The notes below the pieces were generated by a model. That model was not told the origin of the DNA, did not search any database, and saw only the letters and a list, made by a program, of their open reading frames with translations. Below, piece by piece: positions 17,985 to 26,444 of a stretch of 64,000 bases of DNA (position 1 is the first letter of the stretch; each line of letters opens with the position of its first letter). This stretch comes from Micavibrio sp. UBA5572. Lineage in GTDB: Bacteria > Pseudomonadota > Alphaproteobacteria > Micavibrionales > Micavibrionaceae. The stretch spans positions 153,446 through 217,445 of the forward strand of contig DIMG01000010.1 of NCBI GenBank assembly GCA_002425415.1, in the 5' to 3' direction. Position numbers and translations under genes: made by a program.

Positions 17985-18800
17985 TTATTCAATGGATCGC
18001 CAATGAATTGGAAGACCTCCCGGAGGTTTTCCAAAAGCTTTGGCAGCGTTGCCGCCCCGTTTAACGATCTCGGTAAAGCGGACTTGTTTTCCATCAGGGT
18101 ATGTCCAGCCTGATGACCCTTGTGAAATACAAAATTCTCCATCGGCCACGCCAAAAATTCCTTCGGCGGCGCGTGCCACAGATTGGCGGCCATTAATATC
18201 TAAAATCAAATGTTTATTCTTTACGGGGGTAAGGCATTCGGGATCCATCGAACATTTCAAATTGCCGTAACCGTCGGTATAACACACGACATCATGCGGG
18301 AAATCTGGGATACAATCGTGCATATCTTCACCCAAAATCGAGTAATCTCCTTTAACAATTTTTCCAAATGCGATTGGAAAAATATCGCGGGAACGGAATT
18401 GAGAGCCATCCGTATCACATTTAATCCTGCGGATTTCAACGGCAGCATTTTTTACAAAAGCCAGAGAATGCCCGCTATTGACTGCACAAATTTCAACGCC
18501 ATTCACCATTTTTACATAGACAAAGCCTTCACCGGAATTTTTTACGCGAGGCGTTAAATCATCTTTGCGCGGAGCTGTATTGACAAAGAATTTCTGACGT
18601 GCACCAAGCTTGCTATTGATTGCTGTCTGGGCAAGCGCAAATCCGGTTGCGTAAGTATCAAATGCTGGAACAGAAAAAGTCTGAACTTCACAATCCACAC
18701 CTTCCAATTCCGAATGCAATTTTTGGGTTACTTCAGCAAAGGCCAGATCGTGCAAATCGCCATAATCGGCAATTACATACACCAATGTGCGATCAACCAT
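17985..18800 (-). CDS. SAM hydrolase / SAM-dependent halogenase-like (DUF62 family) protein
   Basis: The 271-residue protein starts MVDRTLVYVIADYGDLHDLA, resembling the N-terminal strand and Asp of S-adenosyl-L-methionine hydroxide adenosyltransferases. The segments FFVNTAPRKDD and GVEICAVNSGHSLAFV match the places where the family has its D-P-G-V and P-D-N-G motifs, though both are altered. The C-terminal domain is Cys-bearing. The family cleaves SAM to adenosine and methionine. Because the key motifs are divergent, activity is uncertain. It is the last gene of a four-gene operon, 1 bp after the deacetylase stop. Confidence 0.5.
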   Translation of the reverse strand: MVDRTLVYVIADYGDLHDLAFAEVTQKLHSELEGVDCEVQTFSVPAFDTYATGFALAQTAINSKLGARQKFFVNTAPRKDDLTPRVKNSGEGFVYVKMVNGVEICAVNSGHSLAFVKNAAVEIRRIKCDTDGSQFRSRDIFPIAFGKIVKGDYSILGEDMHDCIPDFPHDVVCYTDGYGNLKCSMDPECLTPVKNKHLILDINGRQSVARAAEGIFGVADGEFCISQGSSGWTYPDGKQVRFTEIVKRGGNAAKAFGKPPGGLPIHWRSIE

Positions 18801-18801
18801 C

Positions 18802-19617
18802 TCAGGCCTCCTTGAATATAAAATTAGAATGAAGCATATGATTAACCAGATTTTCAGTGACCGTCAACAAATCTTCACGATCATCGTGTATCAAGACAAT
18901 ATGCGCACTGTCTTCTCTATTCAACCAAGGATCGGAATCAATTTTCTTTTGAATCTCTGCTGTCGTTTTAAATGACCACTTTCCCAGATGGCGCGGTGTG
19001 AGCATCCAGTCTGATGTCGAAAATGTAATCAGACAATCGATCGCTGTTTCCAATTCTGTTCCAACCCACCATGGCAGTGTTACATCCGGTGTCGGAAATT
19101 TGATAAAGCCATTTCCTGTCAGCCAATGTTGGATTTGTATCTTTAAATCTTTTTGTTCTTTGGTTGGTGGCTCTTTGGTCTCCAAACGCACTCCATCCCA
19201 AAAGAGATGCTGCACATAATCTCGATACTGTTCGGGAATGGTTTCGAAATCAATAACCCATGCGTTGCCGCAGCCACGATCCAGATGAGGAAAACGAAAA
19301 TAACGGGGAGGCGGCTCTTTTCCAGCCTGCTGATAGGCAAGATCAATTAAATTTTGTGTTTTTGCAATTTGTTGAGTCTGACTTTCAAAGCCTATTTCTG
19401 ATGTGCGTTCATGGGCATAGGAATGATTGGCTACGGTAAATCCTTTTTGGATAGTACGGACGATTTTTTGGAATGCTTCTTTATTCCCTTGCTCCGGATC
19501 CATAGATTGACCACGGACAAAAAAAACTGCCGGTATATTTTTTTCTTTAAGAAAGTCCGTTAGATCATCCGTGTTTTTGGATGGGCTGTCATCAATGGTC
19601 AGATACACTTTTTTCAT
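18802..19617 (-). CDS. Polysaccharide deacetylase (NodB) family protein, no signal peptide
   Basis: The 271-residue protein has the NodB motifs YLTIDDSPS (metal-binding Asp pair), ANHSYAH (the two metal His) and YFRFPHLD, plus a C-terminal VLIHDD. These metal-dependent enzymes remove N-acetyl groups from sugars. No signal peptide or membrane anchor is visible, which is unusual for a cell-wall deacetylase and suggests a cytoplasmic substrate. It is tightly packed in an operon: 2 bp after glk and 1 bp before the SAM-hydrolase-like gene. Confidence 0.82.
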   Translation of the reverse strand: MKKVYLTIDDSPSKNTDDLTDFLKEKNIPAVFFVRGQSMDPEQGNKEAFQKIVRTIQKGFTVANHSYAHERTSEIGFESQTQQIAKTQNLIDLAYQQAGKEPPPRYFRFPHLDRGCGNAWVIDFETIPEQYRDYVQHLFWDGVRLETKEPPTKEQKDLKIQIQHWLTGNGFIKFPTPDVTLPWWVGTELETAIDCLITFSTSDWMLTPRHLGKWSFKTTAEIQKKIDSDPWLNREDSAHIVLIHDDREDLLTVTENLVNHMLHSNFIFKEA

Positions 19618-19619
19618 GA

Positions 19620-20558
19620 TTAGATCTTTTTGTCTTGTAAGCCTCGAAGTGCAATAAATTCATCCTTAACCCAAAAAACGCCAGTTGCAGAAACGTCCTT
19701 TTGAACAAGGGGCACGTTATTTTGTTTCATCGTTGATAAAAAAGTTGGCGTGTCAAAAAGATTGTGTCCAACCAAACGATCAATAATTCCTCCGGTCAGA
19801 TATAACCCGTCATACGCAAACCCAAATGCCATGGCCTGATGTACAAAAATTCCTAGAACTTCATGAAATAATTTCAGAACATATTGAGCCATGGGATCAT
19901 TTCGTCCACGTGCTATCATATCGTTGGTGTCGGTATATTCTGCATGGGTATGTGCTTTTTCTATTGTCAGCGTGTACATGTTCCATAGACCGGGGCCGGA
20001 TAAAATATCTTCATAAATCATAACTGTTTTATCTTGTTTTATACCTTGTATATCCAAGAAGGCGGACCGGTGTTGCTCATTCTGGATAGCAGGCACCATG
20101 TGCCCGCCATGTGTTCTTTGAATATATGAGCCATGAGGTGTTGGTATGATGTAAGCCAATCCCAAACCCGTTCCTACACCAATGACGCATTTTGATGCGC
20201 CGCTTCTCCTTTGGCCTTCGGGTTGGTTCAGCAATAGGAATTCTTGTTGAGTGGCATTGGCTATGCCTTGCGCATTGGCTTCGAAATCATTGATTTTAAA
20301 GAAAACCGCATTGGGAAGAATTCGGGCAATGGTTTGTGGGTTGACGATCCATGGGTTTCGATCTCCAAATGAAAGCCGTACCGATGATATTGTTTCCAAA
20401 GAACATTGCTGACTGTTCAGGAAATGGAGGATCGCGTCATTCATATCCTGAAAGTCGGATATTTTGAGTTTTTGAGGTTCTGATATTGTAGACACATAAT
20501 CGTCTGATAGTGCAAAACGCAAATGGGTTCCACCCGCATCACACAGCAAATGGGTCAT
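19620..20558 (-). CDS. glk: Glucokinase (ROK-independent, Glk family)
   Basis: The 312-residue protein starts MTHLLCDAGGTHLRFALSD, an ASKHA phosphate-binding loop. It also has NDFEANAQGIA (catalytic Asp), GVGTGLGLAYI and the conserved EDILSGPGL. It phosphorylates glucose at C6 with ATP. Its start overlaps the fieF stop by 4 bp (ATGA). No other glycolytic gene is adjacent. Confidence 0.9.
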   Translation of the reverse strand: MTHLLCDAGGTHLRFALSDDYVSTISEPQKLKISDFQDMNDAILHFLNSQQCSLETISSVRLSFGDRNPWIVNPQTIARILPNAVFFKINDFEANAQGIANATQQEFLLLNQPEGQRRSGASKCVIGVGTGLGLAYIIPTPHGSYIQRTHGGHMVPAIQNEQHRSAFLDIQGIKQDKTVMIYEDILSGPGLWNMYTLTIEKAHTHAEYTDTNDMIARGRNDPMAQYVLKLFHEVLGIFVHQAMAFGFAYDGLYLTGGIIDRLVGHNLFDTPTFLSTMKQNNVPLVQKDVSATGVFWVKDEFIALRGLQDKKI

Positions 20559-21487
20559 AGTGCATACTCTTTTTTGTTTTGGTGACGAGAGTCTTCCGTG
20601 TCCCCGTAAGGGTCGAAATGGATCATGATTTCTGCATTTTCAAATTCTGCCAAAATGGCTTTTTCAATTTCGCGCGAAATTTCATGGGCTGACCAAAGCA
20701 GCATGCTGGGATCAAGCTCTATATCAAACGAAATCATATATTTTGTTCCTGACTGGGTTGTGCGCATGTCATGCAAACCCAGAACTTCAGGATGCGAACG
20801 AATAATAGCAATCATGCGGGATCGCATATCGTCTGGTAGTTCCTTATCCATCAGCATGGCAAAAGATTTTTCAGCAATTTGTAGGGCAGCACGCGCCATG
20901 ATGCCCGCAACAGCCAAAGCACAAAGCGGGTCAAGCCAGTGCGCTGCCCATCCCAGATAATCAATCAGCACAACCAGAAAGACCGCACCATTAATGGCTA
21001 TATCAGAAGAGTAATGCAAAGAATCTGCTTCCAAGGCAAGAGAGCCACTTTTTTTTGCGCCTATTTTTTGAACTGCCGCGATCAAGCCGGACAACGCAAT
21101 GGCCAATCCCATTAGAAATAATGTGAACAGATGATTATGCATGGGAACGGGGTTGAGAAATCTTCCAAAAGATTCAAGAAGAAGAAAAGATCCTCCTCCG
21201 ATCAAAAAGGCTGCTTGGAGAAGCGCCGCGATCCCTTCAATTTTTCCATGTCCAAATCTATGGTCTTCATCGGCTGGTTTTAATGACCATTTAATGGCGA
21301 TCAAGGTCATTAAGGACAGTCCTATATCACTTAAAGAATCGATCAAAGAAGACAAAACAGCAGCGGAATCGCTATAGGCTACGGCTACCGCTTTGGCAAA
21401 TACCAATACAATCACCGTTGCTACCGTTACGGTAGAGGACGATAGTGCCGGATTTTCTTCAAATTTGGATTTCAGAGTCTCGCGCAT
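20555..21487 (-). CDS. Cation diffusion facilitator (FieF/CzcD-like) metal efflux protein
   Basis: The 310-residue protein has about six membrane helices in residues 15-205. The CDF metal site is visible: DSLSDIG in TM2 and DSLHYSSDIAIN in TM5. The HRFGHGKIEGIAALLQ loop and a cytoplasmic ferredoxin-like C-terminal domain (about 210-300) follow. It exports divalent cations such as Zn2+ or Fe2+ by proton antiport; the exact metal cannot be read from sequence. It is the first long gene of the operon and overlaps glk. Confidence 0.9.
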   Translation of the reverse strand: MRETLKSKFEENPALSSSTVTVATVIVLVFAKAVAVAYSDSAAVLSSLIDSLSDIGLSLMTLIAIKWSLKPADEDHRFGHGKIEGIAALLQAAFLIGGGSFLLLESFGRFLNPVPMHNHLFTLFLMGLAIALSGLIAAVQKIGAKKSGSLALEADSLHYSSDIAINGAVFLVVLIDYLGWAAHWLDPLCALAVAGIMARAALQIAEKSFAMLMDKELPDDMRSRMIAIIRSHPEVLGLHDMRTTQSGTKYMISFDIELDPSMLLWSAHEISREIEKAILAEFENAEIMIHFDPYGDTEDSRHQNKKEYAL

Positions 21488-21564
21488 AACGCGAGATTAG
21501 CTGGATGCTTGAACAGGATAAAGTAAAATATTTTGACTTTAGGTTCGTGTGGGTTTGATAGCGA

Positions 21565-21645
21565 TCAAATAACGTAAATAAGGACACCCAGCCAAACAAC
21601 AGCCAAACTAGCAACAGTCAACGCAGCTTTTACAACTTGAGGCAT
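21565..21645 (-). CDS. 26-residue predicted membrane peptide
   Basis: A short frame encodes MPQVVKAALTVASLAVVWLG followed by VLIYVI: one hydrophobic helix after a short positively charged head. It has an excellent ribosome site, AAGGAGGA, about 7 bases before the ATG. It lies 77 bp upstream of the cation exporter on the same strand. Too short to assign to a family; the strong Shine-Dalgarno and clean single helix argue that it is real. Confidence 0.5.
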   Translation of the reverse strand: MPQVVKAALTVASLAVVWLGVLIYVI

Positions 21646-21795
21646 ATATTCCTCCTTTGCCAATTTTTATTTTTATTTTCTATTCTTCTTCCATTATGCG
21701 GTATCGTGCCGCATCGTGTCAAAATTTCGCTATGCTGCAAAGCGGCAGAATTTAAGCCTTTATTAATGGTTTTAGGAATTTTTTATGGATTTACT

Positions 21796-22875
21796 TTAGA
21801 AAATGCCAAGACACTTCTTTTTGTTATGGCAGCATTTCGAATATTGCATGGGACAAAACCTGTGGTTTCGATTGTTCGGGAATTTCGATTGACCTGCCAA
21901 ATTTTGTGCCACGTTCCATGTTTGTGTCCGAACTTGTTGCGCCAGCCCTTTAATGAATGTTTCGGATGTGCCGACTGTCTCGACTCTTGCAAAACCAGGA
22001 ACACCCAGTTTTTTGGCACTGTCCCGATATTCTTCTTCGATCTCGACCAGAGTTTCAACATGCTCACTAACGAAGGCGTGCGGATAAATCAAAACAGGCG
22101 TTTTGTCCTGAGCCGCCTTTTGCAAGGCGTCTTCTGTGCTTGGGCCTATCCATTTCAAGGGGCCGACGCGACTTTGGTAACACACCGTCCAATCCAGATT
22201 GTAGATTTGCAAGGCTTCGGCAATTTTTCTGGCTGTTTCTTCGCATTGCCATTGATAGGGATCGCCGGATTTTATGATTTTTTCGGGCAAGCCATGTGCA
22301 GAAAATAACAAACGGGGGGGGCGTCCACTTTGGCGCATAAGGCCCTCATAAACTGGCTTGATCCGGTCTACCGATGCTTGAATGAAGCCTTCATCAAACG
22401 GGTAGCAACAAACCAGAGATGTCGGAGCTTCGAGATTATATTGACGAGCGGCACGGCGCCAATCTTCAATTGATGATTTGGTGGTGGTGGTCGAGTATTG
22501 CGGATAAAGAGGCAAAAGAACGATTTGATCCGGTTCATAATTTTTGACGAGCGGCACAATTTCATCAGACATGGGATGCCAGTAGCGCATCGTGACGAAA
22601 ACCCGATAATCAGAACCAAGCTCGGCTTGAAGGGCTCCTGCCTGAGCCATGGTATTTTCCAGCAAAGGTGATTTTCCGCCTAGTTGGCCATAGGCTGTTC
22701 CGGCTTCTTTTTTGCTGCGTTTATTGGCGATTATTCGGGATATGCAGTATCTAACCAGATAGGGGGCGCGAATGATATTTTTATCCATAAAAAAATTTAT
22801 CAAGAAGGGGCGGATGGATTCGGGTTTATCTGGTCCTCCTAAATTCATTAAAATAACTGCTGTTTTTTTAATCAT
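21796..22875 (-). CDS. hemH: Ferrochelatase
   Basis: The 359-residue protein starts MIKKTAVILMNLGGPDKPES. It has the signature LLFSAHGLPEKII (metal-binding His) and HVETLVEIEEEY (acidic proton-relay face). It inserts Fe2+ into protoporphyrin IX. The C-terminal extension carries FCPMQYSKCC, a Cys arrangement reminiscent of the [2Fe-2S] ligands found in some alphaproteobacterial ferrochelatases; this is inference. Its start overlaps hemE by 8 bp. Confidence 0.95.
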   Translation of the reverse strand: MIKKTAVILMNLGGPDKPESIRPFLINFFMDKNIIRAPYLVRYCISRIIANKRSKKEAGTAYGQLGGKSPLLENTMAQAGALQAELGSDYRVFVTMRYWHPMSDEIVPLVKNYEPDQIVLLPLYPQYSTTTTKSSIEDWRRAARQYNLEAPTSLVCCYPFDEGFIQASVDRIKPVYEGLMRQSGRPPRLLFSAHGLPEKIIKSGDPYQWQCEETARKIAEALQIYNLDWTVCYQSRVGPLKWIGPSTEDALQKAAQDKTPVLIYPHAFVSEHVETLVEIEEEYRDSAKKLGVPGFARVETVGTSETFIKGLAQQVRTQTWNVAQNLAGQSKFPNNRNHRFCPMQYSKCCHNKKKCLGIF

Positions 22876-23956
22876 GGTTGATTCCAGACTCTTTTATGAT
22901 TTTTATTAATTGTTTGATATGGGCGGGGGGAGTATCTTTGTCAATTCCATGACCTAAATTAAAAACATACGGTTTTCCTTTAAAATTTTCTATGATTTTC
23001 AGGATTTGATGTTTCAGTTCCTTTCCACCGGCTTTGAGTGTCATTGGATCAAGATTTCCTTGGACGGGGCAAATTGTTTGAAGGTTTTTTGCTGCGTATT
23101 CTGGTGGAACCTGCGTATCCAATCCCAAACAAGTAACCGCTGTTTCACGGGCGTATTCTGCATATAAAAATGATGCTCCTTTTGGAAATCCAATGACAGG
23201 AATGTGAGGAAATTGGTGATGCAAATTAGTGATGATTTTCTTGGTCGGGGCAATGACCCATTTGCGGAATTGGTCGGGTGGTAATACACCTGCCCAGCTG
23301 TCAAAAATCTGGATGATATTTGCGCCATGAAGGATTTGTTGTGTGAGATATTCGGTAGCGGCTTGAGTGAGTAAATCAATGAGTTTAGAAAAAATTTCCG
23401 GCTGTGATAAAGCCATTGTGCGGGTTTCGTTAAAATCTTTTGTTCCTTTGCGGTCAATCATGTAGCAAGCCAGAGTCCACGGCGCACCTGAAAATCCAAT
23501 TAAATCGGTTGATGAAAATCCTTCGTTGTTTAGTTGTTTGCGGATAATTGAAACGGTTTCGTAGACTGGTGAAAGATTCACGTGAAACTTGGATAAATCG
23601 ATTGTGTCAAGATCAGGAAGTTCACCAAGAATTGGGCCATGGTTTGCTGCAAATTCGAGATGTTGACCCATGGCATGCGGAATAACGAGAATGTCGGAAA
23701 ACAGGATGGCTGCATCAAAGTTGAAACGACGGATGGGTTGAAGCGTGACTTCGCTGGCAAGGGTCGGGGTGTAGCAGAGGTTAAGAAAATTTCCAGCTGT
23801 GGATCTGGTCGCAAGGTATTCAGGTAGGTAGCGGCCTGCTTGACGCATGAGCCAAATTGGCGGAGTGTCGAAGGTTTTTCCTTGCAGGGTATGGGCTAGT
23901 TTTCCAGTCATGGTTTTTATTATTTCTTGTATTTTTTGGTTTGTGTTCAGAGGCAT
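22868..23956 (-). CDS. hemE: Uroporphyrinogen decarboxylase
   Basis: The protein has the family signature PPIWLMRQAGRYLPEY, then FSDILVIPHAMG, GFSGAPWTLACYM and the C-terminal LGHGIDKDTPP. It decarboxylates uroporphyrinogen III to coproporphyrinogen III. Two starts are reasonable: ATG at 23956 (GAGGG 11 bases upstream) or ATG at 23911 (MTGKLAH), which matches family length better. A parS-like site lies inside it at 23574. hemE bordering the origin is the arrangement known from Caulobacter and Rickettsia. Confidence 0.95.
   Translation of the reverse strand: MPLNTNQKIQEIIKTMTGKLAHTLQGKTFDTPPIWLMRQAGRYLPEYLATRSTAGNFLNLCYTPTLASEVTLQPIRRFNFDAAILFSDILVIPHAMGQHLEFAANHGPILGELPDLDTIDLSKFHVNLSPVYETVSIIRKQLNNEGFSSTDLIGFSGAPWTLACYMIDRKGTKDFNETRTMALSQPEIFSKLIDLLTQAATEYLTQQILHGANIIQIFDSWAGVLPPDQFRKWVIAPTKKIITNLHHQFPHIPVIGFPKGASFLYAEYARETAVTCLGLDTQVPPEYAAKNLQTICPVQGNLDPMTLKAGGKELKHQILKIIENFKGKPYVFNLGHGIDKDTPPAHIKQLIKIIKESGINHD
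23574..23589. other. parS-like site inside hemE
   Basis: AGATTCACGTGAAACT matches 13 of 16 positions of the bacterial parS consensus TGTTTCACGTGAAACA, including the CACGTG core. It is about 450 bp from the DnaA boxes. Coding context may constrain it, so it is weaker evidence than the rsmG site. Confidence 0.5.
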
Positions 23957-24370
23957 CAAAGCAGAAACCCTCTATTATAAAAAGATATATTTTTAGGTTT
24001 TAGTAGTAGATAGGGGGCATGAGTTACGGGGATAAAATTTTATCCATGATCTTATCCACATCGGAGGGGGATGGGGTATATTCGAAAACTATAGCGTTTG
24101 GTATTTTATCCCCGTAACGGGGTAGAGATTGTTTTTTTTATCCTCTTGTTAGTTTCTGGTGTGGTTACCGATTTTTTACTTGTGGATCAAATTATTCATT
24201 TTTTATCCCTTTTGTTTTCCAAGTAGTTTCCCACTTGTTTGTCCACACCGCCCCGTTTTGAAAGTCCAAATCAGGTATTTTGATGATATTTTGAGCTAAA
24301 ACTTTGTCTTTGCTTTGAAGTTAAAGAATGGGTAAAGTGTGGTTTCGTGTAAGAGTATGAGGAAAATTAC
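23957..24370. other. Putative chromosomal replication origin (oriC)
   Basis: This roughly 410-bp non-coding stretch is flanked by hemE and a divergently transcribed unknown gene. It has a perfect DnaA box TTATCCACA at 24052. One-mismatch boxes lie at 24181 (TGTGGATCA, reverse) and 24239 (TTGTCCACA). Weaker ones are TTATCCATG at 24040, TTATCCCCG at 24106 and TTATCCCTT at 24203. A+T-rich blocks lie at about 23974-24003 and 24130-24180 and could be the unwinding element. A 16-bp inverted repeat brackets the perfect box. Nearby parA, parB, parS sites, mnmG and rsmG support an origin-proximal position. Neither GC skew nor initiation was measured. Confidence 0.8.
24023..24118. repeat. 16-bp perfect inverted repeat in the putative origin
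   Basis: GTTACGGGGATAAAAT at 24023-24038 is the exact reverse complement of ATTTTATCCCCGTAAC at 24103-24118. The arms are 64 bp apart and enclose the perfect DnaA box at 24052. Each arm contains a TTATCCCCG element, a DnaA-box-like 9-mer with two changes. A bound protein or cruciform is plausible. Confidence 0.85.
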
Positions 24371-24988
24371 ATGTTTCAAGATGCATATATCAAGCTTGAC
24401 CGTCTGGAGGTCGAAGATATTCTCGATAGAACCAAAAAGTCTTTCGATGGAGTTTCTTTTAATCCAGAAAATACTGTTATCATGTCGCGGGATTTGCCTT
24501 TTTACTCCGATTATCGATTTTATGATATTGCAGATCATACTCATATGCCACCATCCCGTCGCTTTCTTTTGATGAAAGATCAGGACATCGTTGTTATGGA
24601 TTTTACCAATACACCGATTTACAGCTTGAATAGTAAAGTTCCAATCCAGATTGATCGTGAAAATGTTAAGGATTATGTCCGGTTTTTCTTTACTTTTGTG
24701 CGGGGACGGCACGGTCGTTTTATTATTGTTGAAACCGTTGATGATATTGCATGGCGCGAAGAGCCTCCTCCTGCTGCTCGTAAATCTATAGCAAAACTGA
24801 TTAAGCCTATTGCGTTTCATGCTTCTGATAAAGGTGATGGATCGTATTTTATGCAGGCGCAAATGATGTTCCGCGATTCTTTGTTTCAAGCTGATGTTCT
24901 GGTCAATTCTGATGGTTTGGTTCAATTATCCAATGAATCTTTATTGATTGAGGATATGCCTGTTCTGGATGATACATTTGGTCAGTAG
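24371..24988 (+). CDS. Hypothetical protein next to the origin
   Basis: The 205-residue soluble protein starts MFQDAYIKLDRLEVEDILDR, with GAGG 9 bases upstream. It has alternating hydrophobic and charged segments suggesting beta structure (RFLLMKDQDIVVMDF, GRFIIVETVDDIAW), and no signal or membrane helix. It was not recognised. It occupies the position across the origin from hemE. Its neighbours downstream are ihfB-lapA-pyrF. Confidence 0.65.
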   Translation: MFQDAYIKLDRLEVEDILDRTKKSFDGVSFNPENTVIMSRDLPFYSDYRFYDIADHTHMPPSRRFLLMKDQDIVVMDFTNTPIYSLNSKVPIQIDRENVKDYVRFFFTFVRGRHGRFIIVETVDDIAWREEPPPAARKSIAKLIKPIAFHASDKGDGSYFMQAQMMFRDSLFQADVLVNSDGLVQLSNESLLIEDMPVLDDTFGQ

Positions 24989-25154
24989 GATCGATAAAGA
25001 GAACTATCAAAGTAAAAAATAGTTTTATTTTTGCTCTTTTCCTTATTTTTCAGGTAATTATGCCTGAAAAATTTGGTGTTGTGGCTTGACTCTTTCTATT
25101 AAATTGTTTCATGATCTATTGTAAATCCTGTAGTTTTGTTGTTGGAGGTAGATG

Positions 25155-25454
25155 ATGACCCGTTCCGAATTAATTCAGATTTTGGCTGAACGTAATCCGC
25201 ATTTGTATTTGCGTGATGTCGAGAAAGTCGTTGATGCTTTTTTTGGTGGTATTACTGAGGCTTTGGTTAAGGGTGATCGCGTTGAATTGCGTGGATTTGG
25301 AACTTTCTCAGTTAAGGAACGGGCAGCCCGTGTTGGTCGAAATCCCAGAACCGGAGAGTCTGTTAAAGTTGATGAAAAACGGTTGCCTTTTTTTAAAACA
25401 GGTAAAGAACTGCGTGAAGGTTTGAATATCTCTGGATCTAAACAGGAGGGTTAA
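25155..25454 (+). CDS. ihfB: Integration host factor subunit beta
   Basis: The 99-residue protein starts MTRSELIQILAERNP. It has the HU/IHF signature GFGTFSVKERAARVGRNPRT with the DNA-intercalating Pro in the arm. IHF bends DNA by about 160 degrees and works in replication, recombination and transcription. GGAGG lies 6 bases before the second of two tandem ATGs, so 25155 is preferred over 25152. The order ihfB-lapA-pyrF is typical of Alphaproteobacteria. Confidence 0.95.
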   Translation: MTRSELIQILAERNPHLYLRDVEKVVDAFFGGITEALVKGDRVELRGFGTFSVKERAARVGRNPRTGESVKVDEKRLPFFKTGKELREGLNISGSKQEG

Positions 25455-25460
25455 TTCAAC

Positions 25461-25736
25461 GTGTCCTCTTTATTGAAGATATTATTTACAGTCTCTTTTG
25501 TTGTTATTTTATTCTGGTTTATTCTGATTAATCGTGCGAGCGTTCCCGTTTCTTTTGCGCCTTTATGGGGTGATTTTTCCTTGCCTTTTGGTGGAGTGAT
25601 TTTTCTTTCGGTTTTGTTCGGGTTTCTCTGGGGAGCTTTGATTGTTTGGTTTAATGGCGCATCGATACGCAATGATTATCGTAAGAAAAAGAAAGAATTA
25701 AAAAAGTTAGTTGAACAGACGGGTAATACGATTTGA
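25461..25736 (+). CDS. lapA: LapA family membrane protein (DUF1049)
   Basis: The 91-residue protein has two membrane helices (about 7-25 and 39-62) followed by a cytoplasmic basic helix (RNDYRKKKKELKKL). This matches LapA, which acts with LapB in controlling LPS synthesis in enterobacteria. The start is GTG with AGGAGGG 10 bases upstream. Its stop overlaps the pyrF start. No lapB gene is present here. Confidence 0.85.
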   Translation: MSSLLKILFTVSFVVILFWFILINRASVPVSFAPLWGDFSLPFGGVIFLSVLFGFLWGALIVWFNGASIRNDYRKKKKELKKLVEQTGNTI

Positions 25737-26440
25737 CCAAAGTTTTTTGTGCGATTGATACGCCTGATTTATCGAGAGCTGTTTCTTTATCCAGTGTCCT
25801 TTCCAATACCGGATGTGGTCTTAAGCTCGGGCTTGAATTTTTTATGAGCAATGGGCCAGTGGGTGTGCAATCGATACGCAATGCTTATCCCGATATTCCT
25901 ATTTTTCTTGATCTTAAATTTCATGATATTCCAAATACGGTTGCGGGAGCGTTAAGAGCGGTGACGCGTTTGGATGTCCAGTATTTAAATCTGCATGCAG
26001 GTGGTGGTTTAGAGATGATGCGTGCCGGTTTGGACGCGGTGCATTTTGAAGCAGATCGATTGGGAATAGCTGCACCAAGGCTTTTGGCCGTTACAGTTCT
26101 AACATCGATAGATCAAGCGTCTTTATCTGGCGTCGGTGTTGATGCGGATATTGAAAATCAGGTTTTACGTCTTGCGCGATTAACAAAAAATGCTGGTTTG
26201 GCGGGAGTAGTTTGTTCCGCCAAAGAGATCGAAATTTTGCGTAAAGATTTGGGTGATGATTTTATTTTGATGGTTCCGGGGATTCGTCCGCAAGGATCAG
26301 ATAATCAGGATCAAAAACGGGTTATGTCTCCGGTTGAGGCGATTAATTTGGGGGCTAGTCATCTGGTTATCGGTCGGCCGATAACCGAAGCGGTTGATCC
26401 GCAAATTGCTGTGGCTGATATTATATCATCTTTGGCTTGA
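25733..26440 (+). CDS. pyrF: Orotidine 5'-phosphate decarboxylase
   Basis: The 235-residue TIM-barrel enzyme has the catalytic FLDLKFHDIPNTV motif (Asp-Lys-Asp tetrad). It also has LNLHAGGGLEMM, and the phosphate-binding GIRPQG and LVIGRPITEA. It makes UMP from OMP. The start is TTG overlapping the lapA stop (TTGA), so translation is probably coupled. Confidence 0.95.
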   Translation: MTKVFCAIDTPDLSRAVSLSSVLSNTGCGLKLGLEFFMSNGPVGVQSIRNAYPDIPIFLDLKFHDIPNTVAGALRAVTRLDVQYLNLHAGGGLEMMRAGLDAVHFEADRLGIAAPRLLAVTVLTSIDQASLSGVGVDADIENQVLRLARLTKNAGLAGVVCSAKEIEILRKDLGDDFILMVPGIRPQGSDNQDQKRVMSPVEAINLGASHLVIGRPITEAVDPQIAVADIISSLA

Positions 26441-26444
26441 TAAA

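Noticed and set aside
24296..24925. 209-codon minus-strand frame near the origin
   Set aside because: It is antisense to the better plus-strand gene at 24371, which has a ribosome site and normal composition.
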